Part shown: positions 1 to 10,489 of the stretch, one piece after another
Position numbering within the stretch: position 1 is the first letter of the stretch
Layout of the letters: every line of letters starts with the position of its first letter
Made by a program: the position numbers and the translations under genes
Notes under the pieces: generated by a model
Database searches by the model: none
The model's input: the letters and a program-made list of their open reading frames with translations, nothing else
Told to the model about the DNA's origin: nothing
Assembly: GCA_037447655.1 (NCBI GenBank)
Contig: JBBHKE010000847.1
Location: forward strand, 106,648-170,647
Direction: 5' to 3'
DNA: 64,000 nt
From: Zygnema cylindricum
Lineage: Eukaryota; Streptophyta; Zygnematophyceae; Zygnematales; Zygnemataceae

Positions 1-875
1 CTCCCATCACGCTTCCGCTTGTCACCGCCATACCTCTCATCACGCTTCCGCCAATCTCCACCAGCTGTTAATGCATTCACCCTGTCACCTCCCCTACGAA
101 GCTCCAAAGTGCTTTCCCTCACAAGAATTATCCCCATGGTAAAGCTCCAAGTCCATGATGAGCCATCAATTGCCTGCATACGACAAATGATGTTTTCGAA
201 CTTCTCTTGGAGTTTCATGAGTAGTGTTTTTTTCTTTCTCTCCTCAGATTCTACATATCCCGCACTAGCAAGCTCGACATATAACGCAACAATATCATTG
301 CAAAACTCTATCATGTTACCGCCTTTATAAACATAGGCCTCTATTTCTTGTTTTACTAAATGCTTCCTCCAAATAGTCTCACTCTTATAGATCTGAATTA
401 GTGCTTCCCATATCTCTGAAGACTTGGCTAGACTTAAAAGAGTGATAGCTATGGACTTAGACACATATCTAAGTATGAGATGTTTTGCTATAGTGTTTTT
501 GTATTCCCATATTTTTTTGTCATTTTCTTCACTCTTAATCCCTACAAGTGGTACGATAGCTGAGATCTTAGCTCCCCTCACCATAGGTGTCCCTTTTTCC
601 TTCTCCTCTATTTCCCCATCCACGGAAAGGTTTTTCCCTTCACCTTCCGTTGCATCTGAACTCAGATTGATATTCTGGGCACCCTCAGATGATTCTCAAT
701 AGTAAGCTCCTCCAAAGCCAGGTGGTGGACATCACACTTGTCCCGAAACAATTCCCCATAAGCGCTTCTCGAAAAGCAATCCCTCGATAATAAACTCCCA
801 ATAAGTGAAGTCTGTTCTATCGAACATAGGCACCCTAGATGGTGGGCCCATAACTTGAAATTCTATGGGCTCCAT
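1..875 (-). pseudogene. Copia element A gag, 5' part, runs off the window
   Basis: Read on the minus strand from the ATG at 875, the sequence encodes the family-specific start (motif QVMGPPSRVPMF, then W-E and a WGIVSG block) followed by an acidic stretch and a UBN2-type Gag core (SSEIWEALIQIYKSETI, AYVYKGGNMIEFCNDI). Gag of Ty1/copia elements forms the virus-like particle. The frame is broken: a stop follows the WGIVSGQ block and another comes before the acidic stretch, so this copy is probably not translatable. It continues past base 1. The same Gag start occurs at 7871 (-) and 15257 (+), which defines one copia family. Assignment rests on that internal comparison plus general resemblance to plant copia Gag. 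Confidence 0.75.
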
Positions 876-1119
876 TGCCCATAGAATCCGCAAATCCAAA
901 AAAAGCTAATCTAGATAGTGCCGACTCCAAGTTAATATAAACCCAAATGATTGATCCATTCACAATCTGAACCCCAGTATAACTTCACCCTTGTGAAGAT
1001 AAGACCTTGTGTGTGCTTAGTTCCACCACAGAATGCAAAGCTTGAATATGTGTTTTGGAAAATATTCCCCAATTAGACTTATCCACTGAATACGTGCCAC
1101 CTTGGAAGGCAAAACCCTT
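876..1119 (-). other. Leader between LTR and gag of copia element A
   Basis: Untranslated leader of element A on the minus strand. It keeps a block just inside the LTR (GTTTTGCCTTCCAAGGTGG) that is recognisable in the other family members. No TGG-starting primer binding site complementary to a common plant tRNA 3' end is visible immediately after the LTR end, so the priming site is unassigned. No gene seen. Confidence 0.5.
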
Positions 1120-1460
1120 TGACCGACTACACCCCTGTGTAGCCTAGACTCCTTTGAGTCCGCAGCAAAAAGATTCACTGAATTTGCTCACCCAAGCATT
1201 AAGTTATAGCTGGTCAAAGATGACCTTTATAGATACAAGCTCTCTTAGAGAGGGGTACCTAAATATAACTTTTTTAGAGAATGTCGCCAAAAGCTCACTT
1301 CGCGTGGCGGCTACAATGCCGGCCCTTCGATCAAAACATATTTTACACGTTTCAGATTCGCGTAGATGCATGAATTGTTCCTCTTCTTTAGCCTGACCTT
1401 AATTAGTTGTCACGTTAATTTTTATTTATCTTTGTTACCCGTCACGTGTATCGTTTCAAT

Positions 1461-1530
1461 AACGCCTTAGTGGATAAGGCGTATCACTACCAAAAATCTC
1501 CATAGACTTAGGTTCAAATATTGTCTAGAG
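1461..1530 (+). other. tRNA-like module 1 inside LTR A (antisense)
   Basis: On the plus strand, antisense to the element, the segment has an A-box-like CTTAGTGGATAAGGCG and, about 35 bases on, a B-box-like TTAGGTTCAAAT. This resembles the head of a tRNA-derived SINE or a decayed tRNA gene. It is one of two such modules in this LTR. I did not fold it; a cloverleaf is not demonstrated. Confidence 0.35.
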
Positions 1531-1629
1531 CAACTTTTAGTTATTTGTCAGTTTTTCTAGCAATTCTCTTCCTAAACACTTTTAAATACCTATTGAATCC
1601 ACTGCGTCTCAACGTTAATTTGGTATTAT

Positions 1630-1702
1630 GGCTAAAGCTAACGGCTACTAATTATGTAAATGGCTTTTAGGTACCAGGATCAAATCCTTGTTCCGGCGGC
1701 CT
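1630..1702 (+). other. tRNA-like module 2 inside LTR A (antisense)
   Basis: AACGGCTACT leads into GGTACCAGGATCAAATCC, a good match to a Pol III B box, followed by TTGTTCCGGCGGC. Equivalent modules sit at 3274-3350, 8617-8693, 14336-14405 (-) and 25618-25690 (-), always antisense to the copia element. The position is conserved in the LTR, so it is a family character and not a one-off SINE insertion. Confidence 0.4.
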
Positions 1703-1903
1703 CTATTTGGTACAAACTAAGTATTAGCCTATTCTCTGTCTCCTTGGACAATATAGACAGCCATGGCTCAAGCTCTCTCTCTGATCTTCAGGATCACAAC
1801 AAGTATTATGAAGACCCTAGAGTTTGAGCTGAGCGAGCTGCCTTTGCTACTTCACTCTATTTATTTTTCCAATACATACCTAGAAAATACATCAATTTCA
1901 ACA

Positions 1904-2545
1904 CTCCTCATAGTCAATCCCCTCTTTTTGGGTGAACCCCTTCGCTACCAATCGAGCCTTATATCTCTTAATGGTATTATCTGGGTTCAGTTTTAGTTTA
2001 AATACCGATTTACACCCATTATGTTTTCTATTTGGAGGACAATCCCCTAGTTCCCAAGTATTTGGTTCCATGTAACAAGCCATCTCATACTTTATGGCTC
2101 GAATACATCTTTCTTTCTCTAGATTATTCGCTGGATCCGAGTAAGACTGAGACTCATCTGGGTGAGATAGCTTAGTTATCTTATGAGCGGCTTGTTTTTC
2201 TTCTATCATTTTGCTGCTCCTCCTTCCTCCCTCAAACTCCGAAGCTCAAACGGATGGAAGTCTTGGATTTCTTCTCACTGTCTCATCAGCTCCCTTGTGT
2301 ATGGAAGCCGATTCTTGTCCTGCTTCTTCTCTCTCCTCGAAGTCCATAGGAATATGTGAGGTTTGCGGTGAGTCTCCTGTATCTTGGATCTCCCTTGAAT
2401 CTGCAATCACGGTTTCACTCATGTCCCTTTCAACAACGACCGAGTTCTCCTCACTTTCGGACTCAAATCTGATTCTTATCTTTTTTGTATATTTAAAGGG
2501 GTCAAATGACTTCTAACAACTAAGTGTCCCTAACATACCTTTTGC
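1904..2545 (-). pseudogene. Older copia pol fragment interrupted by LTR A
   Basis: Minus-strand coding remnants of copia Pol. From 2510 down there is the acidic/Ser-rich linker after integrase. From 2209 to 1904 comes the reverse transcriptase N-terminus (TWELGDCPPNRKHNGCK, RYKARLVAKGFTQKEGIDYE). The RT stops at the Glu-Glu of the conserved DYEET motif, where LTR A begins at 1903. Compare the same segment in element B at 4900-5530. The other side (2546-2666) is not recognisable as copia. I infer that element A inserted into this older copy, with the rest of the RT beyond the left edge of the window. Confidence 0.7.
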
Positions 2546-2666
2546 TGTTAATCCTATCCCTTAATAGTCTCCTGAGACTCCAAAGTCCCTGAGGGCTAGG
2601 CTTCTAGCAGAAGCCCCTGACCCCCTAACTTTCGCATGAAAACAATACCTTTTGGTGACAAAACTC
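2546..2666. other. Short flank between copia fragment and element B
   Basis: About 120 bases between the end of recognisable pol homology and the outer end of the element B 3' LTR. It holds a short imperfect palindrome (GGCTTCTAGCAGAAGCC). No gene seen. Confidence 0.3.
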
Positions 2667-3562
2667 TGTCCACCTATACCCCTGGAAGGGAAGACCCTGA
2701 GTCTATAGGAAAAAAAATCTCTATTTGCTCCCCTAGCAGCATGGAGGGTCAAAGTTGACCTTTTGTTATTCTCAGAGGGTCCTATCTCCATTTTTCTAAG
2801 TCCTATTCCCTCACGACTCTATCTACGATGTACTAAACCAATCAGGTTTCCGTACGCTAGTATGGGGACTTTATGTACGGACATTGTACGACATAGTCTA
2901 AATGTTGACACATGTCATATCCGGATTTGGTGCTATAATCTCTGGAATTTCCACGATCCAATGTAATTTCGCCACGTGTCATCCGATGTGGCGATGGCCA
3001 CAAACCGCCGAAATATTCTTCCGCGATCTCGGCGCTAATTCTTGCCGTCCGATTAAATTCGGATTTAATCGTAGCCGTAATAAAAACAAGCGCGGTATTC
3101 GTTTCACTTAAGAAATAAATGCGCGGTATTGATTTCTTGTCCGAACTGTATTCCGTACTTTATACATTACCGGATCTATGTATCCCGTAATCAATTAGAG
3201 TTTAATGATTTATCCTACGTATACATGTTTAAATAAATATCAAACTATATATTACGTAACAATAGTTCTAAACTTAACGGCTAAGGCTACCGGCTATTCA
3301 CTGTTTGCTGACCGGAAGGTACAAGGATCAAATCCTGTGGCTGGCACATACCTTTTAGATAAAATAAATCCCTAACTAATATAAATTTCCCGTAAACCTC
3401 TAGATAGCCTAGGTAGCCATGGCTCTTGCTCCCTCTCCAATTTCTCAGTGATTGCGACAAGTTTGAGAAATGGAGAGAGAAGTTAGAGGTAGATTGCCTC
3501 GGCTTCTTTCTATATTTCTATTTAGACCTAGAAAATGCTAAAAATGGACCATTAATTTCTAC
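2667..3562 (-). repeat. 3' LTR of copia element B
   Basis: About 896 bp. It aligns with 7970-8907 through shared blocks such as GATCCAATGT, GCCACGTGTCAT, GATGTGGCGAT, GCCGTCCGATTAAATTC and GGATCTATGTATCCCGTAA. On the minus strand it starts at about 3562 with (T/C)GTAGAAATTAATGG, the first TG apparently mutated to CG, and ends near 2667. A tRNA-like module lies at 3274-3350. Confidence 0.75.
3274..3350 (+). other. tRNA-like module inside 3' LTR B (antisense)
   Basis: AACGGCTAAGGCTACCGGC, then GACCGGAAGGTACAAGG and a perfect-looking B box GGATCAAATCC at 3324-3334, ending CTGGCACA. Same place and orientation relative to the element as in the other LTRs. Confidence 0.4.
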
Positions 3563-3576
3563 GCTCCCCTTATTTT
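3563..3576 (-). promoter_or_regulatory. Polypurine tract of copia element B
   Basis: Immediately upstream of the 3' LTR on the minus strand the sequence reads AAATAAGGGGAGC, the expected place and composition for the plus-strand priming tract. The related copy at 25391-25405 has AAAATAATAGGAG in front of its LTR. Confidence 0.55.
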
Positions 3577-6500
3577 CTAGTCAATCTTTAATTTCAGACC
3601 GCACTTCTTCTCCCTGCAGAAAATTAGTTTAGGGGAAGGCACAGGTTTGGTCATCATATCAGCTACCATCTCACTATGTGGTCTGTACTCTAAACTGATT
3701 ATTTTGTTTTCTACTTTCTCTCTAACAAAGCTGAGTCTAATGTCCATGTGTTTGGCTTTAAAATGATGTTTAGGATTGGCATAAATAGCGAATGCTGCCT
3801 GATTATCACAAAATATTTTCTGCACACCACTCTTATGGTGACCAAGCTCACCAAGCAAAGACTTCACCCACATCAAATCTTTTACTGCAGAGCAAGAGGC
3901 CATATACTCAGCCTCCATGGTGGACTAAGCAATAATTTTTTGTTGTTTGCTACTCCAACAGCAAGCCCCATCACCCACATATAATACATATCCAGAAGTG
4001 CATCTCCTTATCAGAGCATCACCATAACTCGCATCACTCCAAGTATTGATGTCGGTATTCTCCCCACCCAAATGCAACCATAGATCCCTTGTTCCTATCA
4101 AATATCTAAGGACTCTCTTAGCTGCCTCCCAATCCCTGTTAGTGAGAGCATTTAGACTTCTACTCATCACTCCTACAGCTGCAGCTAAATCTGGCCGGGT
4201 ACAATTCATAAAATAGATTAGACTTCCCACTACTTGCCTGTAAAGAATAGTCTGCATGAACTTCTTTTCTTCAGGAGATAATTCCTCGTCTAAGACTATG
4301 ACTCCTTTTTCCTCACTCCCCTCACTTCCCTTCTTCAACTCCATTAGAGTTGTACAACTATTAGCTTTATCCATCTGAAATTTTTCAAGCATGTTCCCTA
4401 TTGCTTCCTTTTGAGTCAATCCTATAATCTTTCTCTTTCGGTCTCTCTCTACTTGAATTTTAAAAATATATTTTGCTTCCCCCATATCCTTCATTTCAAA
4501 TCTCCCCTTAAGATCAGTTTTCAGTTTATTATTTTTTTTCATTGATTTTCTTAAAACAAGCAAATTATCAACATAAATAGCAATAAATATAACACCTTCA
4601 TCATCTTCGAAAACATAGATTGAGTGATCTGAGCTGATCCAAATATATCCCAGACCAGTAAGAAACTCATCAAGCTTCTAATTCCACAATCGAGGCGCCT
4701 ATTTCAAACCATAAAGAGATTTAATCAGCCGGCATACCTTACTCTCCTCTCCTTCCTCTACAAACCCTTCGGGTTGTCGCATGAAGATCTCCTCTTCCAA
4801 TTCTCCATGCAAAAAGGTTGTCTTGATGTCCATCTGGTGCACTTCCATGTCTTCCGCTGCTGCCAGGCTAAGAAGTATGCGGACGGAGGGAAATCTGACG
4901 ACCGAGCAAAGGTTTCCTCGTAGTCAATTCTTTCCTTTTGTGTAAATCCCTTAGCCACTAATCGAGCCTTGTAGCGCTCGATTGTGTTATTTAGGTTCAG
5001 TTTTAATTTGAAAACCCACTTACAACAGATTTGTTTTCGGTTAGGTGGACAATCCACCAGCTCCCAAGTATCGGCTGCCATAATTGAGGCCATCTCCTCA
5101 TTGATGGCTGTCTTCCACTGGTTTCTTTTTAGACAAGTCATCGCCTCTCCATAAGTTTGAGGTTCATCTCGATGAGATAGGTTAGTTACCTTGTTATTAA
5201 CCTGTTTTTCTTGCAATCTTTTGCTACTTCTCCTTCCCCATTCAAAATCTGAGGCTGGAATAGATGGTTCTCGTGGATTCTTTCGAACAATCTCGGCTTC
5301 TCCCCTATCCCTTGATTCCGAATCAATTTCCACCACGTCTTCCGCTTCGAGTAGAATTGTCACTAAAGTTTCCACAGCCGAATCCTTTTCGGTCTGATTT
5401 GTACCTGCAAGAATGTCATCTTCTCTAAAACCTGGATAGTTAGGAGGCTCAAAGTCATCGGAATTTTTTGACTCAAATCTGATTTTTACTGACTTTGTAT
5501 ACTTGAAGGGATCCATAAACTTTCCTTCATCCATAACTACTAGATGCTTTACTAAGATTATATCTTCCCTTTTTAGATCATAAACTCTATATCCTTTAAC
5601 ATCCTCATCATATCCTAATAAGTATCCCGGTTTTCCTTTATGATCTAGCTTCCAATTGTATCGATGAGTATCTAGACTGAATACTTCACTACGGAAAAAC
5701 CTTTAAGTGAGACATGTCTGGTTTTCGGCCTGTCCATCTCTCATAAGGTGTTTGATCTTTTATAGCTGAAGTAAGAACTCTATTTTTGAGGTAATTAGCA
5801 CAGTTCATTGCTTTGTCCAAAACCTTTTTCCTATCTTTTTATATGGCAACATACTTCTAGCACTATCACTTAGTGTTCTATTTAACCTTTCAGCTACCCC
5901 ATTCTGTTCCGGGATTTTTGGAACTATCTTTTGGTGTTAAACTCCATCTTCCCTCAGAAAATCCTCAAACTGGTTAGAAGTATACTCGCCACCATTATCA
6001 CTCTTTACTCTCTTAATTGGATTTTCATGGAGTTTTTCACTCCATGCTTTATATTGTCTAAAACAATCCTGAGCTTCTGACTTGTTTTTCAAAAAATACA
6101 CCCGAGAATACCGAGACCAATCATCAGTGATAGTCATCATAAATCTCTTCCCCCTTGGTGAGGGCAATTTAGCCGGTCCATAAATATCTCTGTGTACTAA
6201 ATCTATAATTTTTTCTCCCTTATAGGTGGCTGTTTTGGGAAAGGGTAATCTGTGTGCTTTACCTTGAGCACATTCACAACAATCACTTATATTATCACTC
6301 TCACTAAACTTAATCCCTTCCACCACTCCCATCTTTTTCATCTCTCTTACCTTATCTATATTCACATGCCCAAGCCTCTTATGCCACATCATAATATTAT
6401 GAACACCAGCAAAATAAAGTTTCTTTGTTTCATTACTTAAAACTAGCCTAAACATCCCATGGCTACCTTTCTCAGCAATGAAATAGACATCCTCCTCAAA

Positions 6501-6806
6501 ACTAGCAGTAAAGACTCCTTCCCTAGTGCAACTAAAAAAACCCTTATCATCTAATATAGATGTAGAGATGAGGTTTTTGTTCAGCTTCGGAATAAACAAT
6601 ACATCGGAGAATGTTACTATGGATGTCTTTCCTTCTACTAACACTTTCAAATCTACCGATCCTATAAGAGTAGTGGTGACTATCCTCCCATCCCTATACT
6701 CTATCTCTATGGTGGGAATCTTTCTTATCTTAGTGAACATGTGCCTATCCTTACACATGTGCATGGAGGCACCTGAATCTACAATCCAGCCTGCTTCACC
6801 TTTCAA
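3577..6806 (-). pseudogene. Copia element B pol: protease, integrase, RT, RNase H
   Basis: Protease begins near 6790 with WIVDSGASMHM (catalytic D-S-G). The GAG-pre-integrase motif MWHKRLGHVN follows, then the integrase core with DIYGPAK, TDDWSRYSRVYF and KSDNGGEYTSNQFEDF. The frame breaks at 5937. From 5534 to 4758 come the linker and RT palm start (WKTAINEEMASI, WVFKLKLN, ARLVAKGFTQKE), then a frameshift near 4880. From 4563 the RT continues (KGRFEMKDMGEAKYIF, RQVVGSLIYFMNCTRPDL, SDASYGDALIRRCTSGY). RNase H runs from 3918 to 3577 (MEAEYMA, FCDNQAA, KHIDIR-like KHMDIRLSFVRE). At least three frame breaks make it a pseudogene. Confidence 0.85.
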
Positions 6807-7871
6807 TCCACCGTAAGCACATTTTTGCCTTTTTGGAATTTCGACCTCATTTTCGACTCCAACTCCTCATCTAAAAGGAGCTCATCGTCCTCGTCCTCGG
6901 ATTCCGCCTCATGTACCGCTGTCACAAGGACCTTTTTTTTTCCTCTCGGGGTACCACCGGTCTGCCCCTCCTTTAACCGAAGCTCGGTTGCCATATAGTG
7001 CCCTGGTTTCTTACAAAAATGACATAAACCTTTGGGAGCCCTTGGTCCGAACTCGTCGGTCTGATTTTTCTGCTCCGTCCCCCCATAGTTTCTAACCGGT
7101 TTCAGGGAATCCTTGTTGCTCCAATCGGTCGCAGTAACCAAGGCTTGGCCACTCTTTCCTCCCCTTCGAATCTCAATTGTATTCTCCCGACGAGTATCAT
7201 CCCTACCACTGAGTTCCATATCCACCTTGAGTCTGGCAAGTCCAACACTAAACCTTTTCTTTTTCACTTAAATCTTTTCCCGCACTCTGTAGCTCTATGA
7301 AGAGTGTAGCAAGCTCATTGCAAAAATCCAACATCTTCCCCCCTTTGTATACATACTCCTTAACTTTCTGATCAGCCAACTGTTGTTGCTGAATCGTACC
7401 ACTTTGGTACATCTCTATAAGAGCCATCCAAAGATCGGATGCCCTTTCTACCTGCAAATGAGGACATGCAAGTCCTTGAGTGAGATGGCGTAGGATGAAG
7501 TGCTTTGTCGCCATATTGTTGAAGTCCCAGGTTTCAGTATCATTCTCCTCGTTCCTCGGAATAGGTGACATGAATGCCAAACCAGTTGCTATTGGTGTGG
7601 TCGTCTCCCTCTCCTTTCCTTTGTCCACCACCTCTCCTTCGTTTATTTCCTCCGTTGAAGGTGGATCCTCTTTAATGGTGCATCTGCTTCCTACAAACCC
7701 TGGAGGGATTCCAAGACTTGATGGATGCCCCAACAGTCCACTCACTATCCCCCAAAACGTTTTTTCGCATAGAGCTCCTATCATCATACTTTCCCAGTAT
7801 ATGAAGCCAATTCCATGAAACATTGGTACCCTAGAGGGTGGGCCCATGACCTGAAACTCTGAGACCTCCAT
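6803..7871 (-). pseudogene. Copia element B gag with zinc knuckle
   Basis: Starts at ATG 7871 with FQVMGPPSRVPMFHG and the WGIVSG block. The UBN2-type core follows (MATKHFILRHLTQGL, ERASDLWMALIEMYQSG, KVKEYVYKGGKMLDFCNEL). The frame shifts near 7260. The 3' part (7267-6803) contains one retroviral-type zinc knuckle, CHFCKKPGH, but the last cysteine of the CCHC motif is replaced (MATE where MATC is expected). An acidic stretch follows. Both the frameshift and the knuckle loss fit a decayed copy. Confidence 0.75.
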
Positions 7872-7969
7872 AAGTCCTCAGAGTGGACAGCTTCCAAGAA
7901 GCCTCTACGATAACCTTGGCCCCTTTGTGTTTCAGCAAGAACAATTGCCACCATGGCAGACAATAACAC
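7872..7969 (-). other. Leader of copia element B
   Basis: Region between the 5' LTR end and the gag ATG. It contains TATTGTCTGCCATGGTGG, equivalent to the block seen just inside the other LTRs of this family. No canonical TGG primer binding site next to the LTR is seen. Confidence 0.45.
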
Positions 7970-8907
7970 TGACCACCTTCACCCCTATAAAGGCAAGACT
8001 CGGGTGAGTCGATAGCAAAAAGAATCTCTGAATTTGCTCCCGTGAACAGTAAGTTATGGAGTGTCAAAGTTAACTTTTTGTACAGAAGCTCTCTGGGAGA
8101 GAGGATCCTATCTCCTAATTTTTATAAGTCGTATCTCTCTCACAGACTCTATCTACTGCTGTAAGAAACCAATTAGATTACACTTCCGTACATAAAAGTA
8201 CAGCTGTCGGTGTACTCTCTGTACAGACACTGTACGACATGGCCTAAATGTCGATACGTGGTATATGCGGATTCGCTCCTTTAATCCTCGGATATGCCGC
8301 GATCCAATGTCATTCCGCCACGTGTCATTTGATGTGGCGATTACCAAAAACTGCCGAAATCCTCTTTCGCGATCTCGGCATAAATTCCGGCCGTCCGATT
8401 AAATTCACATTTAATCGTAACCGTAATGAATACATGTGCGGTATTCATTTCGCTAAAGAAATAACTGCGCGATATTGGTTTCTTATCCGTATCGTAATTC
8501 GTACTTTTACATTAATGGATCTATGTATCCCGTAAACAATTACAGTTAAATGAATTATCCTACATATTAATGTTTAATTAAACATCAAACCATATAGTAC
8601 TTAACACTACTTGAAGACTTAACGGCTAAGTTTACCGTCTACCAGCTGCTTGCCGTCCGGCAGGTATTAGGTTCAAATCATGTGGCCGGCACATATCTTT
8701 TTAGTAAATAAACCCCTAACTTATATATATTTCCCGTAAACCTTTGGATAGCCTAGGTAGCCATGGCTCTAGCTTCCTCTCCACTTTCTCAGTGACTGCG
8801 ACAAGTTTGAGAGTTGGAGAGAGAAGTTAGAGGTAGACTGCCTCGACTTCTTTCTATATTTCTATTTAGACCTAGAATATACTTTAAACGGACCATTATT
8901 TTCTACA
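7970..8907 (-). repeat. 5' LTR of copia element B
   Basis: About 938 bp from TGTAGAAAATAATGG at 8907 down to a CA end at 7970. Pairs with 2667-3562. It contains the tRNA-like module at 8617-8693 (+) with B box GGTTCAAATCA. Confidence 0.75.
8617..8693 (+). other. tRNA-like module inside 5' LTR B (antisense)
   Basis: AACGGCTAAGTTTACC, then GCCGTCCGGCAGGTATTA, B-box-like GGTTCAAATCA at 8670-8680 and GGCCGGCACA. Same relative place and orientation as in LTRs A, D and E. Confidence 0.4.
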
Positions 8908-8939
8908 GCCCGGTTATTGCTTCTACTCGCGTAAGCAAC

Positions 8940-10120
8940 TATTTATTCCTCTTTGCTTAACTTTCTTTGTGTCAAGATGGTAGTGATTCCACGTTTTCCA
9001 AAATCTGTCTGGAAACAGAAAGGGAGTTTGTGATTGGGAGGACGGAGAATTGGAGCGCTCGACAAGGCGGTTTTTAATTTCTGAAATGCGAGAATCTGAT
9101 CAGGACCCCATATAAACGCCACTTATTTTTTGAAAAGGTCGTTTAACGGAGATGCGATGGGGTTAAAACTAGATACAAACTTGCGATAATAAATAGCAAG
9201 TCGGACAAAGGCTCGCAGACTTGTGAGGTCTGTGGGAGCAGTCAATTTACTGATTGCCTCTACCTTTGCTTCGAGAGCAGTGATCCCCTCAGCCGAGATA
9301 AAATGGCCAAGGTAAGGCACTCCCTCGGCTCTAAAGGTGCATTTCGCAGGATGACATTTTAATCCGACCTTTTTTAATTAAATCAATACCCATTTGATGT
9401 GAGCTGCATGCTCTTCGATAGTAGCCGAGGCAATAATGAGGTCATCAATGTAACATCTAGCAAACTTAGAACCTCTTAGAACGGAGTATATGACTTTTTG
9501 AAATACTGCCGGAACGTTTTTCAGTCCGAATGGCATTACGACCCATTCCCATCGGCCATCACTACCCCAAAAGGCAGTTTTATGCCGGTCTTTTTCCTCT
9601 ATCTCAATTTGATTGAATCCCTGACGGAGGTCAAGGATACTAAAATACTTTGCTCCACCTACTTGATCAAATATTTCTTCAACAAGAAGCATGGGATGAC
9701 GATCTTGAACCGTTCTAGCATTTAGTTCACAATAATCACCACACATTCGATGTTTAGTAAAATTACCCTCAGAATCCTTTTCCGAGGCATGACAGTGGGA
9801 GCTGCAAATGTGGAGTCTGACTAATAGATCAGGCCAGCTTCCTTTAGTTCAGCACATCGCTTGTCTACCATTTCCCATTCAGTTTTTGACAAACGATGTT
9901 TCGGTTTAAATATTGGGGGGTCATCTTCGAGATCTATCGACATCTTATAAGCGGTGTGAATTCCCAAATCGTTCATAGAAAAGGCAAAGGCATTGATATT
10001 TCGTAAAACTACGTCATTCAGTAACTCTTGTTCGGCCTTTGTTAGATTGGTGCCGAATTTCCATTTAAAAGCATCGGGATTTTTGGTTGTCATAGCTTCT
10101 ATGGCTTGTGCAAAGGCCAA
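8940..10120 (-). pseudogene. Gypsy-type RT and RNase H start, copy 1
   Basis: From 10120: an entry segment (INAFAFSMNDLGIHTAYKM, EWEMVDKRCAELKEAGLIY), then a frame break. From 9746 the palm domain: MCGDYCELNARTVQDRHP, FSILDLRQGFNQI, TAFWG, WVVMPFGLKNVPAVFQ and the catalytic box YIDDLIIAS at about 9450. Another break follows. From 9320: YLGHFISAEGI and the connection domain. An in-frame TAA stands before GPDQILAFQKLKTAL, and the RNase H start FCFQTDFGKRGITTIL reaches about 8965. The YIDD box and PFGLKN motif place it with Ty3/gypsy RTs. Several breaks make it non-functional as it stands. Confidence 0.85.
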
Positions 10121-10425
10121 TTGCTTATCTACAATAAGCGTTTGACCTAACTCGTAAGCTACAGGTGTCTGTTTAAGGCAATTAGCCGAATGATTCTAAC
10201 TGCGTGTTGGAAAAGCAACACTCTAATGAGGAGTGGGTGGAATATGCATGGGACTTGTAGATTGGACCGCCGTGTATGCGGGAATAGACCAGGACATATG
10301 GCTAGGGTTAAGGAAATCGTAGATAGAGATCTTCGGGACTGGTGGAATTGGAGAAGGAAAGAGGAAAAATTGAAATGTGGTCCCTTGGAGAGTGAGACGA
10401 AAAGATTTTCTTAGTGATGCATTCC

Positions 10426-10435
10426 CCCCCCCCAC
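10426..10435 (-). other. Poly-G tract at DNMT-RT boundary, copy 1
   Basis: Ten consecutive G on the sense (minus) strand, just after motif X of the methyltransferase. Copy 2 has twelve G at the same place (16937-16948). The downstream words GCATCACTAA are shared. A length-variable homopolymer here could set the frame between the DNMT and RT parts. Confidence 0.6.
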
Positions 10436-10489
10436 AGCTACTTGAGACGGATGTACCTAAGAGTGGCGACCTGCTGCAATCTAAAACAA

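Larger units (their letters stand above)
1120..1903 (-). repeat. 5' LTR of copia element A
   Basis: About 784 bp, read on the minus strand from TGTTGAAATTGATG at 1903 to a CA end at 1120. It matches in layout the LTRs at 2667-3562, 7970-8907, 14018-15158 and 25406-26305: the start block followed by TTTTCTAGG, a tRNA-like module in antisense, and a U5 end with GCAAATTCAGTGAATC and a GGGTGTAGTC-like terminus. Gag follows on its 3' side, so it is a 5' LTR. On its 5' side it abuts a reverse transcriptase fragment directly at 1904. Boundaries are by eye. Confidence 0.75.
2667..8907 (-). mobile_element. Copia element B, near full length, minus strand
   Basis: A complete-looking Ty1/copia element of about 6.2 kb: 5' LTR 7970-8907, leader, gag, zinc knuckle, protease, integrase, RT, RNase H, polypurine tract, 3' LTR 2667-3562. 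Domain order protease-integrase-RT is diagnostic of copia. The two LTRs are clearly homologous but differ at many positions and by indels, so the insertion is old. Coding frames are interrupted several times, so it is not autonomous now. The 5' LTR lies about 30 bases from the truncated end of a gypsy-DNMT element at 8940, so B or a deletion next to it probably removed the rest of that copy. Confidence 0.85.
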
